Below, one piece after another: positions 23,512-31,842 of a stretch of 32,441 nt of DNA (the stretch's first letter is position 1; each line of letters opens with the position of its first letter). The notes beneath the pieces are model-generated. The model had not been told where the DNA came from. It did not search any database and was given only the letters and a program-made list of their open reading frames with translations. The translations under genes were made by a program, and so were the position numbers. Origin of the DNA: Deltaproteobacteria bacterium (GTDB lineage: Bacteria > Desulfobacterota > Desulfarculia > Adiutricales > Adiutricaceae). The stretch spans positions 1-32,441 of the forward strand of contig JAISEL010000007.1 of NCBI GenBank assembly GCA_031264185.1, in the 5' to 3' direction.

Positions 23512-24364
23512 AAAGGACAGTCACCAGAACCACGCCCAAGGTGCAGAAAATAAACGTTTCAGCCATGGCCCAGCGGGCACAGCGGGGAATTGCTCTTAAA
23601 TTGCCTTCCTTAATCCGCCAGCTGTGAAAAAGGCAAAAAAAGTTTAAGCAAAAGCCGACCAGTATAAATTTGGCCCCCATTTTAATAAAATTAAAATCCA
23701 CCAGAGCTGTTTTAGCTCCGGCCAGATAATCCCCCAGCGGCAGTTCAATGGAATCCCAGATACCTATGTAAAGGCCGGCTAAAGTGGAAACAGCCATGAC
23801 GGCAAACAAAACAGGAAAGCCAATTAAACCGGCCAGAAGGCGGGGCCAGGCCCAGAAATGTTCAGGCGGAATGCCCATGGATTTGAGGGTCATAAACTCA
23901 CCCTGACTTTTTCTTAAAGCCAGATCCACAGTCATGGGCACCCCGTGGCCCATGGTGACAACCGTGGAGGCTAAAATGGGGGCGACTTCCTGAAGCTGGA
24001 TGGAGAAGGCCAGGGAGATTAAACTCTCCGCCCCGGCAATATTGTCCAAAACCCCGAACCAGATAGCGTCCCACAGAAAACCGGCCATCAGGCCTGTTAG
24101 GATCATAATCCAGCCGGTTGTTGCAAATAGAAGCCAGACCTCTCTTAATAAAAGCCGGTTCATGATCCGGCGCCGGCCTTTTTGACGCTCAGAACCGAAG
24201 AGGCCCATCAAGAAAAGCCGGCCCCCAAAAGCCATTTGCTCATAGTGGCGCTTAAGCCAGACTAAGAGAAAACGGCCCAGAAAGCCGGCCAGATTAAAGA
24301 AGCGGAACCTTGGATCTACTGGGTCAGAGAGCCAGGGCCAATCTTTGGGTTTTTTGCTTTCCAA
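23504..24364 (-). CDS. mlaE: MlaE-like permease, divergent
   Basis: 286 residues, five to six membrane helices. The family layout is clear: an amphipathic N-terminal segment, WIMILTGLMAGFLW, then QLQEVAPILASTVVTMGHG, TLKSMGIPPEHFWAWPRLLA, and helices to the C-terminus. In usual MlaE proteins the cytoplasmic loop contains GR.G.AIAAELG..KV; here it is GHGVPMTVDLALRKSQGEFM, well away from the standard. This loop contacts the ATPase, so its change fits the loss of ATPase motifs in the next gene. The start is a TTG (24364), overlapping the upstream lipoprotein gene by 41 bases; a later start would cut into the amphipathic segment. Confidence 0.82.
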   Translation of the reverse strand: MESKKPKDWPWLSDPVDPRFRFFNLAGFLGRFLLVWLKRHYEQMAFGGRLFLMGLFGSERQKGRRRIMNRLLLREVWLLFATTGWIMILTGLMAGFLWDAIWFGVLDNIAGAESLISLAFSIQLQEVAPILASTVVTMGHGVPMTVDLALRKSQGEFMTLKSMGIPPEHFWAWPRLLAGLIGFPVLFAVMAVSTLAGLYIGIWDSIELPLGDYLAGAKTALVDFNFIKMGAKFILVGFCLNFFCLFHSWRIKEGNLRAIPRCARWAMAETFIFCTLGVVLVTVLYD

Positions 24365-25052
24365 TCTTAACTTTCAGGTTGAGCTTAACCGGACGGTCAG
24401 ATTCTCCGGGAAAGAACAGAAAACCCCGGACCGATTCTCCCGGGGCCACGCTGCTGGGTTTAATAGCCATGTCGGAAAAATCCCGGACAATAGCCCCGCT
24501 TTTGTCGTCATTCATCCCGATACCCAAAATAGCCGAGGAAGCTCCGATGGCCCCGCCCACAGCCGCCCCTTTACCGACGGCCGAACCGACATTTGTACCG
24601 GTGGCCACGCCCACAGCGGCTCCTAAAATTGCCCCTATCACAGCCCCTTTAACGGTCCGGCCGGCCCCCTCCTCAAAGGAACTGCCGCCGGTATGTCTGT
24701 CAATCCGGTCGAAAACTACATTCTGAGGCAGAAGCTCCCAGATCTGGCCCCGGGCGTCGGTCAGGGTAGAACCGGCGAGGATGGTCAAATCCACGTCGTC
24801 GTCATTCTGGATCAGAAGACGGACCGGCTGAACTCCTGCGGCTTTTAAATCAAATCCGAAAGTATCGGTCAGCTGGCGGCCGTCAGCCAAAGCCTCGGCG
24901 GCTATTGAGGCATAGCCGATCTCGGTCAGGTTGCGGTATGATTCAATGGCTCTCGTGGGCACGGCCCGGTACTCGTACTTGGGAGCGCAGGCCAGCAATA
25001 AAAAGCCCAGAACAAAAACCGGGCATATTTTTTTCCAAAAATTTAAAGGCAT
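24324..25052 (-). CDS. Lipoprotein with glycine-zipper segment, first gene of the Mla-like operon
   Basis: 242 residues. Signal sequence and lipobox LLLAC with Cys22. The middle (about 125-170) is a glycine-zipper: GAVIGAILGAAVGVATGTNV and GKGAAVGGAIGASSAILGIG, a pattern that packs tightly in membranes. Flanking regions look like beta-rich periplasmic domains (QPVRLLIQNDDDVDLTILAG; SVRGFLFFPGES with a VKLNLKVKIG end). No family assigned. Lying first in a run with MlaE, MlaD and TPR lipoprotein genes, it could be the outer-membrane contact of the system, in the role that MlaA plays elsewhere; this is an inference from position only. Confidence 0.72.
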   Translation of the reverse strand: MPLNFWKKICPVFVLGFLLLACAPKYEYRAVPTRAIESYRNLTEIGYASIAAEALADGRQLTDTFGFDLKAAGVQPVRLLIQNDDDVDLTILAGSTLTDARGQIWELLPQNVVFDRIDRHTGGSSFEEGAGRTVKGAVIGAILGAAVGVATGTNVGSAVGKGAAVGGAIGASSAILGIGMNDDKSGAIVRDFSDMAIKPSSVAPGESVRGFLFFPGESDRPVKLNLKVKIGKQKTQRLALAL

Positions 25053-25066
25053 AAAACACCAGTGTC

Positions 25067-25105
25067 AAAAAAAGAGCTGGCCCTCAAAAACACTGACCAC
25101 CAGCT
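25067..25105 (-). terminator. Probable terminator after cheW
   Basis: On the minus strand AGCTGG and CCAGCT (6 pairs) enclose a loop of about 20 bases, followed by C and a run of seven T. It lies about 100 bases beyond the cheW stop and just before the lipoprotein start. Confidence 0.45.
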
Positions 25106-25202
25106 TAGGGTCTTTAAGGGTAAAAGGCCAAAGGCCCAAACTCAAAAACTATATGCTTCGCCCATTCTACAAGCCAAAATAGGCCAAAAAACCGAAATCT
25201 TA

Positions 25203-25700
25203 TTACATAGCTCCAAGCTCTTCAGCCGACAGAACAAGATCGATGTTCAATAAGATCTTCACCCCGTCCCCTGTTTTAGCCATGCCTAAGATAAAATTCA
25301 TGTCAATGGTGGAACCGAAAGCCGGCGCCGGCTCGATCTCGTGGGTCTGGATATTGATAACCTCGGAAACTGTGTCGACCACAATACCGATGGGAATGCT
25401 GTTGGTCAGTCCCTTGACTTCGACCACAATGATGCTGGTCCTCTCGGTGTACTCTTCTTCCGGCAGGCCAAATTTCAGGCGCAGATCAACCACCGGAATG
25501 ACCTGACCCCTTAAATTTATGACTCCCTTTAAAAAACTAGGGGTCTGGGGCACAGGGGTGACAGGCAGCATACCGATAATCTCCCTGACTTTCAGGATCC
25601 CAATGCCGTAGCCTTCATCTACCAACTGAAAAGTTAAATATTTACCGTCATTTTCCGAAGAAACAGGTATATTCTCGGTCTTTTGTTCAACTTCATTCAT
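25203..25700 (-). CDS. cheW: CheW-like chemotaxis coupling protein
   Basis: 165 residues from the ATG at 25700, which has GGGAG at a good distance; a longer frame starts at a TTG at 25745 but is less likely. Domain: YLTFQLVDEGYGIGILKVRE, then FLKGVINLRGQVIPVVDLRL (the strongly conserved CheW stretch) and GIVVDTVSEV. CheW links methyl-accepting receptors to the kinase CheA. No receptor, CheA or other chemotaxis gene is in the window, so this is an isolated copy. The first 20 residues are a polar linker. Confidence 0.93.
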   Translation of the reverse strand: MNEVEQKTENIPVSSENDGKYLTFQLVDEGYGIGILKVREIIGMLPVTPVPQTPSFLKGVINLRGQVIPVVDLRLKFGLPEEEYTERTSIIVVEVKGLTNSIPIGIVVDTVSEVINIQTHEIEPAPAFGSTIDMNFILGMAKTGDGVKILLNIDLVLSAEELGAM

Positions 25701-25777
25701 TCGCGGCTCCCAAACATCGGCCCAAGTGGCGGTCATATCCAACAAGACTGACCAGAAAAAGTAATCTGCTCCCTGAT

Positions 25778-25806
25778 ATTATAGGTCATTTCCGGGATTT
25801 GAGCAA
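25778..25806 (-). promoter_or_regulatory. Promoter of cheW
   Basis: On the minus strand TTGCTC (25806-25801), a 17-base spacer and a perfect TATAAT (25783-25778). It lies about 80 bases upstream of the cheW ATG. Confidence 0.6.
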
Positions 25807-25831
25807 GAAAAACCGGGGGGACGAAAACTAA

Positions 25832-25875
25832 GACCCGGAACCTTGGAAATAAAGCTGTTCCCAAGATCCCGGGTC
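25832..25875. repeat. Long hairpin between cheW and the RRM gene
   Basis: GACCCGG-AA-CCTTGG pairs with CCCAAG-AT-CCCGGGTC across a loop of about 15 bases. It may terminate the RRM gene transcript, although the T-content after the stem on that strand is only moderate. A similar GACCCGGAA...ATCCCGGGGTC hairpin lies upstream of the same gene at 26513-26548. Confidence 0.6.
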
Positions 25876-25984
25876 AATAATCTACCGATCTAAAGCTGTC
25901 GGATATCAGTTTGGCCTAGGCCCGGACATCCGGTAATGCCAAAAGGCCAAAAGGTCTGTGACCTCCGGACCGATCACAATATGA

Positions 25985-26269
25985 TCATTCATTTCTACGG
26001 AAGTTGGAACGACCTCCCCCTCTTTCATCCCGACCACGGGCCTCGTTAACTCTGAGACTGCGTCCGCCCAGCTCAATGCCGTTCAAGGCCTCAATGGCGG
26101 CTAAAGCCTGCTCGGGATCCATCTCCACAAAACCGAAGCCGCGAGGCCGTCCGGTCTCCCGGTCACTAATCAGGTTGACCGAATGGACAGTCCCGTAACG
26201 ACCGAAAAGATCGCTAATCTCGGCCTGGGTAGAGCTGAAAGGCAAATTCCCAACATAAATCGTTTTCAT
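25985..26269 (-). CDS. RRM-domain RNA-binding protein
   Basis: 94 residues. A single RNA-recognition motif: RNP2 IYVGNL (4-9) and RNP1 RGFGFVEM (43-50), with the usual [11 protein letters not shown] lead-in, followed by a short Gly/Arg tail ([16 protein letters not shown]). Such small RRM proteins are found in cyanobacteria and many deltaproteobacteria and often respond to cold; here the role is not shown. GGAG sits 9 bases before the ATG. A long upstream gap with a hairpin suggests regulation at the RNA level. Confidence 0.93.
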   Translation of the reverse strand: MKTIYVGNLPFSSTQAEISDLFGRYGTVHSVNLISDRETGRPRGFGFVEMDPEQALAAIEALNGIELGGRSLRVNEARGRDERGGGRSNFRRNE

Positions 26270-26913
26270 TCTGAACTACTCCGTAAAGCTTATCACACCC
26301 TTATCACAGGGGTTTTAAAAAAGTCTGATAGAAATCCAAGAGATCTCATCGTATATATAAAGACAATTACCCGACCGCCCCAAAAAGCTCGACAAAAATG
26401 ATCGATAGCCCTGAGGCACTCAAAACTGCCAAAGTGCCCATTTGTATAAACAAGAATACTAATTGTGACAGGATTGTGTTGTAAAGGAACAAATTTTAGC
26501 CTAATTCTAAGGGACCCGGAATAAGGACAGTCTCTAAATCCCGGGGTCTGGGGCGGGACAGGAAACAAAAAACTGAGAAAAAAAAACCAGTTTAAAACCT
26601 TATCACCATTAATCAATCACGAGCCGCCAAATAAAATCAGAAAATTCCTAAAACATAGTCTTCACAGATGCATCTTGACATGGAAAAAAACAAAAATCAA
26701 GAAAAATTTTGGCTTTTCAAGTAAAAATTCACTTCTACATGAAATATTTTCAATCAACCGGCCCCAAGTGGCCTTTCAGCTAAAATCGCTAATGAGTCAA
26801 TATTGAGATAATTAGGCCACGGAAACGACTGTTTAAATAATTTGACCTCCAATCTTCAGGCAGACAGGCAAAAAAACAATTAATGAAAGCAATTTGCCAA
26901 AATAAAATATTTT
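26270..26913. other. Leader and intergenic DNA upstream of the RRM gene
   Basis: About 640 bases between hisF and the RRM gene. The near part (26290-26560) contains a hairpin at 26513-26548 (GACCCGGAAT paired with ATCCCGGGGTC, loop of about 15). The far part is A/T rich. An open minus-strand frame of 107 codons (26293-26616) does not read like a protein. No repeat element or RNA family was recognised. Confidence 0.45.
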
Positions 26914-27690
26914 TCACACAACCGGCCGAACAGGACAACCCCGACTTTTGAGGTAGCCTTTGAGTTCTTTGAGGCTGTAGGTCCGGTAGTGGACAATTGA
27001 AGCCACCAGAACGGCCGAAGCTCCAGCCAGACTTAGAGCGTCATAGAGATGTTCGGGAGATCCGGCTCCGCCCGAGGCTATGACCGGTACCGAGACAGCC
27101 CGGGAGATCAAGCCGGTCACCGTCAGTTCATAGCCGTCCTGTGTACCGTCGGCGTCAATAGAATTTAAACAGATTTCCCCTATACCCAGGGTTTCAGCCT
27201 TTTGGGCCCAGGCCAGAGCATCTAAGCCAGTCGGAGTCCGGCCGCCGTTAATTACCACCTCATAGCCCGAGGGGCAGCCGGGGCCGGTCACCTGCCGGGC
27301 ATCCAAACCTAAAACCACGGCCTGAGAGCCGAAAGCCGCCGCCGCCTCGCTGATCAGGGCCGGATTTTTGACGGCCGCCGAATTTAGGGATACTTTTTCC
27401 GCCCCTGCCAGCAAAACTTCCCTCATCTGGGCCACTGTGGACAGCCCCCCGCCCACTGAAAAAGGAATAAAAATAGCCTCAGCCACTTTCTCCACCACTT
27501 TTAAGAAAATACCCCGGCCTTCGGCTGAAGCAGTGATGTCGTAGAAGACTATCTCGTCGGCCCCTTCCAGATAATAGCGGCGAGCCGCCTCGACCGGATC
27601 GCCCAAGTCCAGATTTTCCTGAAACTTGACCCCTTTGGTCAGTAACCCGTCCCGGACATCTAAGCAGGGTATGATTCTTTTACTGAGCAT
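26914..27690 (-). CDS. hisF: Imidazole glycerol phosphate synthase, cyclase subunit
   Basis: 258 residues, TIM barrel. Uses ammonia from HisH to close the imidazole ring, giving imidazole glycerol phosphate and AICAR. Catalytic aspartates are Asp11 (PCLDVRDG) and Asp130 (VLGLDARQ); phosphate sites lie at SVGGGL (about 78-83) and VIASGGAG. The [20 protein letters not shown] start, [12 protein letters not shown] insertion and [13 protein letters not shown] are typical of the sulfate-reducer type subgroup. The start overlaps hisH by 11 bases, so the two subunits are translated together. No clear terminator follows. Confidence 0.96.
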   Translation of the reverse strand: MLSKRIIPCLDVRDGLLTKGVKFQENLDLGDPVEAARRYYLEGADEIVFYDITASAEGRGIFLKVVEKVAEAIFIPFSVGGGLSTVAQMREVLLAGAEKVSLNSAAVKNPALISEAAAAFGSQAVVLGLDARQVTGPGCPSGYEVVINGGRTPTGLDALAWAQKAETLGIGEICLNSIDADGTQDGYELTVTGLISRAVSVPVIASGGAGSPEHLYDALSLAGASAVLVASIVHYRTYSLKELKGYLKSRGCPVRPVV

Positions 27691-28321
27691 AGCCTCTTCC
27701 CCGGCAGTAGTCGTAGAAATTTTGGAGAATCCTGAGTCCGGGCGGACCGCTTTTTTCCGGATGGAACTGGACGGCCCAAAGACCGTCGTAACCGAAAAAT
27801 GAAGTAAATTCCAGGCCGTGTTCCGTCAGCCCTATAGTCAGCCGGGGCTGAGGTTCTGGATAATAGCTGTGAACAAAATAAAACTGGTCCTTAGCTCCGA
27901 TTCCCTCCCACAGGACTGTGGGTTTAATGGTTTTAACTTCATTCCAGCCCATATGGGGAATACGGATGGGCCTTTTTTCGCAATCAAGGATGTCCGGCTC
28001 AAAGCGCTTAGTCTGACCTGGCAGGATACCTAAAGTAGCCACAGCATTTTCCTGGCTAAAGTCCAGCATAATCTGGCAGCCTAAGCAAATGCCCAAAAAA
28101 GGCCTTTTGTCTTGGATTAAGGCTCTTATTTCATTGGCTAAACCGGTCTTATTCAGGTGTTCCATAGCCTGACCGGCCGCCCCTACTCCGGGAAAAATTA
28201 TCCCTTCCGCTTCTCTTAAGACCTGGGGATCTCCGGTGACGAGAGAAGGAATTTTCAGGCAGTCCAGGGCCCGGCGGACACTGGTCTGGTTGCCGGCCCG
28301 GTAATCAATTATGGCAATCAC
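27680..28321 (-). CDS. hisH: Imidazole glycerol phosphate synthase, glutaminase subunit
   Basis: 213 residues, class I glutamine amidotransferase. The nucleophile is Cys79 in FLGICLGCQ, and the His/Glu partners are in VQFHPEKSG near the C-terminus; the oxyanion region PGVGAAG is at 44-50. It releases ammonia for HisF, encoded next with an 11-base overlap. The start overlaps the membrane-protein gene by 17 bases, showing tight packing of this operon. Confidence 0.96.
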   Translation of the reverse strand: MIAIIDYRAGNQTSVRRALDCLKIPSLVTGDPQVLREAEGIIFPGVGAAGQAMEHLNKTGLANEIRALIQDKRPFLGICLGCQIMLDFSQENAVATLGILPGQTKRFEPDILDCEKRPIRIPHMGWNEVKTIKPTVLWEGIGAKDQFYFVHSYYPEPQPRLTIGLTEHGLEFTSFFGYDGLWAVQFHPEKSGPPGLRILQNFYDYCRGRGYAQ

Positions 28322-29282
28322 TGGCGGATCCTTTGACTAACGGGGGATTCACGGATTTCAGGCGGTTTAAGTAAGGCCAGCCCCATAAGCTTATTAATAC
28401 CATGACCGACAACTGGGTCAACCGGTTCAGACCCTGAGCCATTAAAGCGTGCGCCGGGGAGAAACCCAGAATCTGACCGGCCAGAATCCCGAACGTCTCT
28501 ACTATACCCAAACCGGCCGGAGTCAGGTTAATGATGGTCGAATGGATCTGTCCGGCTGAGTAAAAAAGCGCCTGAGGCAGACTTAGAGAAATGTGGAAGG
28601 CCTTAAAGCAGAGGTGGTTAACCAGAGCCAGGGAAAAATAATAGGCCAGCTGAAAAACCGTAAGCTTAAATAAAGCTTTTTTGTCAGCCCGAAAAAGATC
28701 CCAGCCTTTGGCCAGATTGTTAAGTTTCGGGAAACGCGTCAGGTTAATCCGGCCAAGATACAGAAGCGACCCCAGACCCAGACCGAAAGTTACGGCAAAA
28801 TAGCCAACCAAAGGACCCTGAAAGCGCTCCGGAGCCATGACCAGCAGGCTTATTAAGGCCAGGAATGAACCGACGGCCAGAGTATGGACACTTATGGCCA
28901 AAAGCTGAGAAATAAAATTAGTCAAAGGCATCCGGTAACGGGACAGAAAATAAATGGCCCTCAGTCCCGCTCCCCCTTTTAGAGGGATAAAGTAGTTGGC
29001 GGCCATGGTTGACATATTAAGGGCCAACCCTTCCAAAAACTTAATGTCCGTCCCCTGAACCACAATCCCCAAGCGGAGGATTTCGCTGTTGAAAACTAAA
29101 GTCAGGGTATAGGCCGCCCCAACGGTCAGCCACAGACGATAACCAATGGGTCTGGACCATAAAAAAGAAAATTCTTCCCAATGGTTCCGGACATAAACAT
29201 AAGCCAAAAAAGCCAGAAGCGCAGTCAGGCTGAGGCTCAGGAACACCTTAAGCCTTCGTCCGTTTTTAGGCTCTGGACTCAC
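28305..29282 (-). CDS. Lysylphosphatidylglycerol synthase-like membrane protein (UPF0104 family)
   Basis: 325 residues with seven to eight hydrophobic helices and no soluble C-terminal transferase domain. Family signs are the FIPLKGGAGLRAIYFLSRY region in the first half and HSTIINLTPAGLGIVETFG in the second, corresponding to the P.G.G motif. Standalone proteins of this type act as lipid or lipid-carrier flippases or envelope-glycan proteins in some organisms; the role here is not known. It overlaps both neighbours (4 bases with the aminotransferase, 17 with hisH). Confidence 0.82.
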   Translation of the reverse strand: MSPEPKNGRRLKVFLSLSLTALLAFLAYVYVRNHWEEFSFLWSRPIGYRLWLTVGAAYTLTLVFNSEILRLGIVVQGTDIKFLEGLALNMSTMAANYFIPLKGGAGLRAIYFLSRYRMPLTNFISQLLAISVHTLAVGSFLALISLLVMAPERFQGPLVGYFAVTFGLGLGSLLYLGRINLTRFPKLNNLAKGWDLFRADKKALFKLTVFQLAYYFSLALVNHLCFKAFHISLSLPQALFYSAGQIHSTIINLTPAGLGIVETFGILAGQILGFSPAHALMAQGLNRLTQLSVMVLISLWGWPYLNRLKSVNPPLVKGSASDCHN

Positions 29283-30265
29283 CTGGATTTTAAATCAACG
29301 GTAAAAGGATTTTGGCCGGCAATCTCTTTTTCCAGACGGTTTTTAAGCTCTTTGGCCACTGGACCGACCCGGCCGTCACCTATGGGTTGATTGTCCCAGG
29401 ACGTGACCGGCAGAACATCAAAAGTAGTGGCGGTTAAAAATATCTCTGAGGCCTCTTTTAAAATTTCGGCCCTGGTGATATCCCGGTTGCCGGCCGATTT
29501 AAGGAGTCCCTCCTGGACCATTTCCAGGCCGTGGGCTAAAACCCGGCCTAAAGTTACGCCCTTTAAGATCCGCTCATATGACGGGGCCAGCAGCTGACCG
29601 TCTTTGGTCACCACCACCACGTTTTCGGTGGCCCCTTCCGTCAGTAATCCGTCCTGATCAAAACTGACCACATAATCGGCTCCGGCGTCCAAAGCCGCTT
29701 TTTTGGCCAGAACCTGCTGGAGATAATTGCAGCTTTTAATGCCAGCATAAACGGTCTGAGCCGGAAAAGGTGCAGTCTGGATCCGGACGCCTTTTTCGTA
29801 GACTTCCGGCTTGGACAGCTTCAGTTTAGCAGTCGTCAAATACAGCTGGCTTCCCACGGCGTCGTAAGGACTGACCGTAAAACTGCCGGGACCACGGGAG
29901 ACATTTAAGCGGATCAACAGGTCATCTGCGCCACCCAGACGCCAGGCTTCGGTAATCAGCTCCAGGACCGTATCCATCTCGGCCGGCAGCGGCAGTTCCA
30001 AGCCCTGAGCCGATTTTTTTAAGCGCTCCAGATGGAGATCCAGGCAGTAAACACGACCGCCGACGCATTTGAAAGCCTCAAAAACCGCGTCGCCTCTGTG
30101 GACCATATGATCGTCCGGCGGCACTCCCCACAGGGCAGGATCGGTAATAAATCCACCCCAATAGCTGGAAAACATAACCAGATACTGATTGTGCCACGGT
30201 TTGCGCCACCGGGGGACGGCCTGGGCGAATTCGGCCGGATTGGCATATACAGGCCAGGAGGCCAT
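29279..30265 (-). CDS. Class IV aminotransferase (branched-chain or D-amino-acid type)
   Basis: 328 residues from ATG 30265, chosen because AAGGAG lies seven bases upstream; a longer frame from a TTG at 30289 is unlikely. PLP enzymes of fold type IV: HRGDAVFEAFKCVGGRVYCL, DLHLERLKKSA, catalytic lysine Lys177 in AGIKSCNYLQQ, and LLTEGATENVVVV with the pyridine-N-binding glutamate. This motif set covers branched-chain, D-alanine and aminodeoxychorismate lyase enzymes; specificity cannot be fixed by reading. A small palindrome, AAGGCCAAATGGCCTT, lies just upstream (30282-30297). It follows rpe and overlaps the next gene by 4 bases. Confidence 0.88.
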   Translation of the reverse strand: MASWPVYANPAEFAQAVPRWRKPWHNQYLVMFSSYWGGFITDPALWGVPPDDHMVHRGDAVFEAFKCVGGRVYCLDLHLERLKKSAQGLELPLPAEMDTVLELITEAWRLGGADDLLIRLNVSRGPGSFTVSPYDAVGSQLYLTTAKLKLSKPEVYEKGVRIQTAPFPAQTVYAGIKSCNYLQQVLAKKAALDAGADYVVSFDQDGLLTEGATENVVVVTKDGQLLAPSYERILKGVTLGRVLAHGLEMVQEGLLKSAGNRDITRAEILKEASEIFLTATTFDVLPVTSWDNQPIGDGRVGPVAKELKNRLEKEIAGQNPFTVDLKSR

Positions 30266-30334
30266 GTGATTCTCCTTACTTAAGGCCAAATGGCCTTGAC
30301 TTCAAAAATTAAAGCCGCGAACTTAAAAAAACTA

Positions 30335-30994
30335 TTACCGGCCTGCCCGTCGCAGACAGGCTATGGCTAAACTGTAATCCGGGGACCTGAAAAGGTACGA
30401 CCCGCTGACCAAAACCGTAGCCCCGGCCCGAACAAGAGCCGGGGCCGATAAATCCGTCACTCCCCCGTCTATTTCCAGAAAAATCGGCCGGTCGGGCTTT
30501 AAACCGGACAAAAGACTGGCGACCTGAGCCGTTTTGGTCAAAGTCTGGGGAATGAAATCCTGACCGGGCCACCCAGGGTTCACACCCATTAAAACCACCA
30601 GATCCAGAAGATCCAAAGCCTGTTCCAGAAAACAAGGATGAGTCAGCGGATTTAAAGCCAGTCCGGCTTTGGCTCCGGCTTCCTTAATTGAACATAATAC
30701 CCGGTGAAGATGGGGTGCGGCTTCGGCGTGGACAGAGACATAATCGGCTCCGGCCCGGGCGAAAACCGGACCGTAAGTCACCGGATCGGTGACCATCAAA
30801 TGGACATCCAAAGGCAGGGAGGTCTTTTTTTTGGCCAGTTCTACCATCCAGGGCCCGAACGTTAAATTTGGCACAAAATGGCCGTCCATGATGTCAATGT
30901 GAATCCAATCAGCACCGGCCGCCTCCATGGCCTCAATTTCCTGAGTCAGGCGGCCGTAGTCAGCGGAGAGAATGGAAGGGGCAATTAAGGGCAT
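30335..30994 (-). CDS. rpe: Ribulose-phosphate 3-epimerase
   Basis: 219 residues, TIM barrel. Interconverts ribulose-5-phosphate and xylulose-5-phosphate in the pentose phosphate pathway. Motifs: IAPSILSADYGRL, IHIDIMDGHFVPNLTFGP (catalytic Asp and metal His), DVHLMVTDP, VLMGVNPGWPGQ and LEIDGGVT with the second catalytic Asp. The usual VNPGFxGQ is VNPGWPGQ here, a mild change. First gene of a five-gene minus-strand operon leading to hisF. Confidence 0.96.
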   Translation of the reverse strand: MPLIAPSILSADYGRLTQEIEAMEAAGADWIHIDIMDGHFVPNLTFGPWMVELAKKKTSLPLDVHLMVTDPVTYGPVFARAGADYVSVHAEAAPHLHRVLCSIKEAGAKAGLALNPLTHPCFLEQALDLLDLVVLMGVNPGWPGQDFIPQTLTKTAQVASLLSGLKPDRPIFLEIDGGVTDLSAPALVRAGATVLVSGSYLFRSPDYSLAIACLRRAGR

Positions 30995-31145
30995 TTTTAA
31001 TCAGGGCAGGTCCGAAATGGGCTTTAAACTTTAAAACCCAGGGCCCAGTGGCCAAGGTTAAATTTATTGAGGCCGCCGCCTCCCCCTGATTTTAAGCTGG
31101 GGGCTGGCTGACCAATTACAGCCGAACCGGCTTAATTCCGAACAA

Positions 31146-31167
31146 GGAAATAAACTTCGGTTCGCTT
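31146..31167 (-). promoter_or_regulatory. Leader motif shared with the DUF364/FmdE operon
   Basis: On the minus strand AAGCGAACCGAAG is followed directly by TTTATTTCC. The same two blocks occur at 2626-2663. Here it begins about ten bases after the promoter -10 box, so it would be at the start of the transcript. Confidence 0.35.
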
Positions 31168-31176
31168 AAAAAAAGT

Positions 31177-31205
31177 ATATTATATAAAATGTTGCCAACT
31201 GTCAA
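31177..31205 (-). promoter_or_regulatory. Strong promoter of the rpe operon
   Basis: A perfect TTGACA (31205-31200) is followed by either TATAAT at 15 bases (31184-31179) or TAATAT at 17 bases (31182-31177). The transcript would carry a leader of about 175 bases before the rpe ATG. Confidence 0.7.
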
Positions 31206-31570
31206 ACGGGCCTAACGCCTTGTGTGTACCTAAAAATTTTCCCTTTTTCGGTTCCCTGTCAAATATTCAAAATCTATGACCTCGCCGCCAGGGACTAATA
31301 CCCTGTAACCTTTAATTTGAGGGATAAAAAATTCTTAGGGAAATCAGGTTCTTAAAATACTAAATTTCATTAATTTGGATATTATAAGCAGCAGATAACT
31401 TGATTTTTAATGATCAATATGTATAATAAAGGGGCAGCGCAATAGGAGGACGCTGCCATGGTAATAAGGCACACAATTAAATCGACCGCTGAGGAAGGGA
31501 AGAGCTGAACACACTGACCCGCACCCGGAAAACTGATTCCAGGACAGCTCTCTTCGCCGCAGCACTTTTG

Positions 31571-31738
31571 TTAAGTGAGCCTCTTTCTCCGTTTGGCGGC
31601 AGCATTTGGCCGTGTCCGGCACAAAGAGGCGGTTTCCGAGTCCTGAAGCCCTTCAGTGCTTTTTAAAGCATAGTCAGCCCGTTCGGACAGACGAACTTCC
31701 ATGTTTTTACCGGCAGCCCGCCGCTTAAGAGTTGACAC
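31571..31738 (-). CDS. Possible small basic protein
   Basis: Minus-strand frame from a GTG at 31738: (M)STLKRRAAGKNMEVRLS, then ERADYALKSTEGLQDSETAS and LCRTRPNAAAKRRKRLT, 55 residues; an ATG at 31702 would give 43. The third-base pattern and Arg/Lys/Ala-rich makeup look like coding sequence, and the frame is closed upstream by a TAA. No family recognised. It could be the tail of a decayed gene; other minus-strand frames here are poorer. Confidence 0.3.
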   Translation of the reverse strand: MSTLKRRAAGKNMEVRLSERADYALKSTEGLQDSETASLCRTRPNAAAKRRKRLT

Positions 31739-31842
31739 TATCCTGGCCTGAACAAGCTGGGGCTTCGGCTTTTAGGGGCATAGGCTCCGCCTCCTAATGC
31801 CCCCATTGCACATATACTATCGCTAATTTAGTAAAGCAGACA

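Larger units (their letters stand above)
30995..31842. other. Intergenic region with promoter, leader motif and small frame
   Basis: About 850 bases between rpe and the surface-protein gene. It contains the rpe promoter (31177-31205), the leader motif (31146-31167), a G/C-rich imperfect hairpin at about 31077-31107 (CCCCC/GGGGG), the small minus-strand frame listed separately, and a stem at 31775-31804 (GGGGCATAGG/CCTAATGCCCC) without a T-run. 31320-31430 is A/T rich with nothing recognised. Confidence 0.5.

Noticed and set aside
26293-26616. Minus-strand open frame of 107 codons upstream of the RRM gene
   Set aside because: Rich in Phe, Arg and Pro in an irregular manner, no ribosome site, crosses a strong hairpin; no resemblance to any family.
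30266-30289. TTG start extending the class IV aminotransferase by eight residues
   Set aside because: It would place the AAGGAG ribosome site inside the gene; ATG 30265 is better.
31407-31622. Minus-strand open frame of 71 codons
   Set aside because: Cys-rich, erratic composition; another minus-strand frame over part of the same DNA (31571-31738) looks more like coding sequence.
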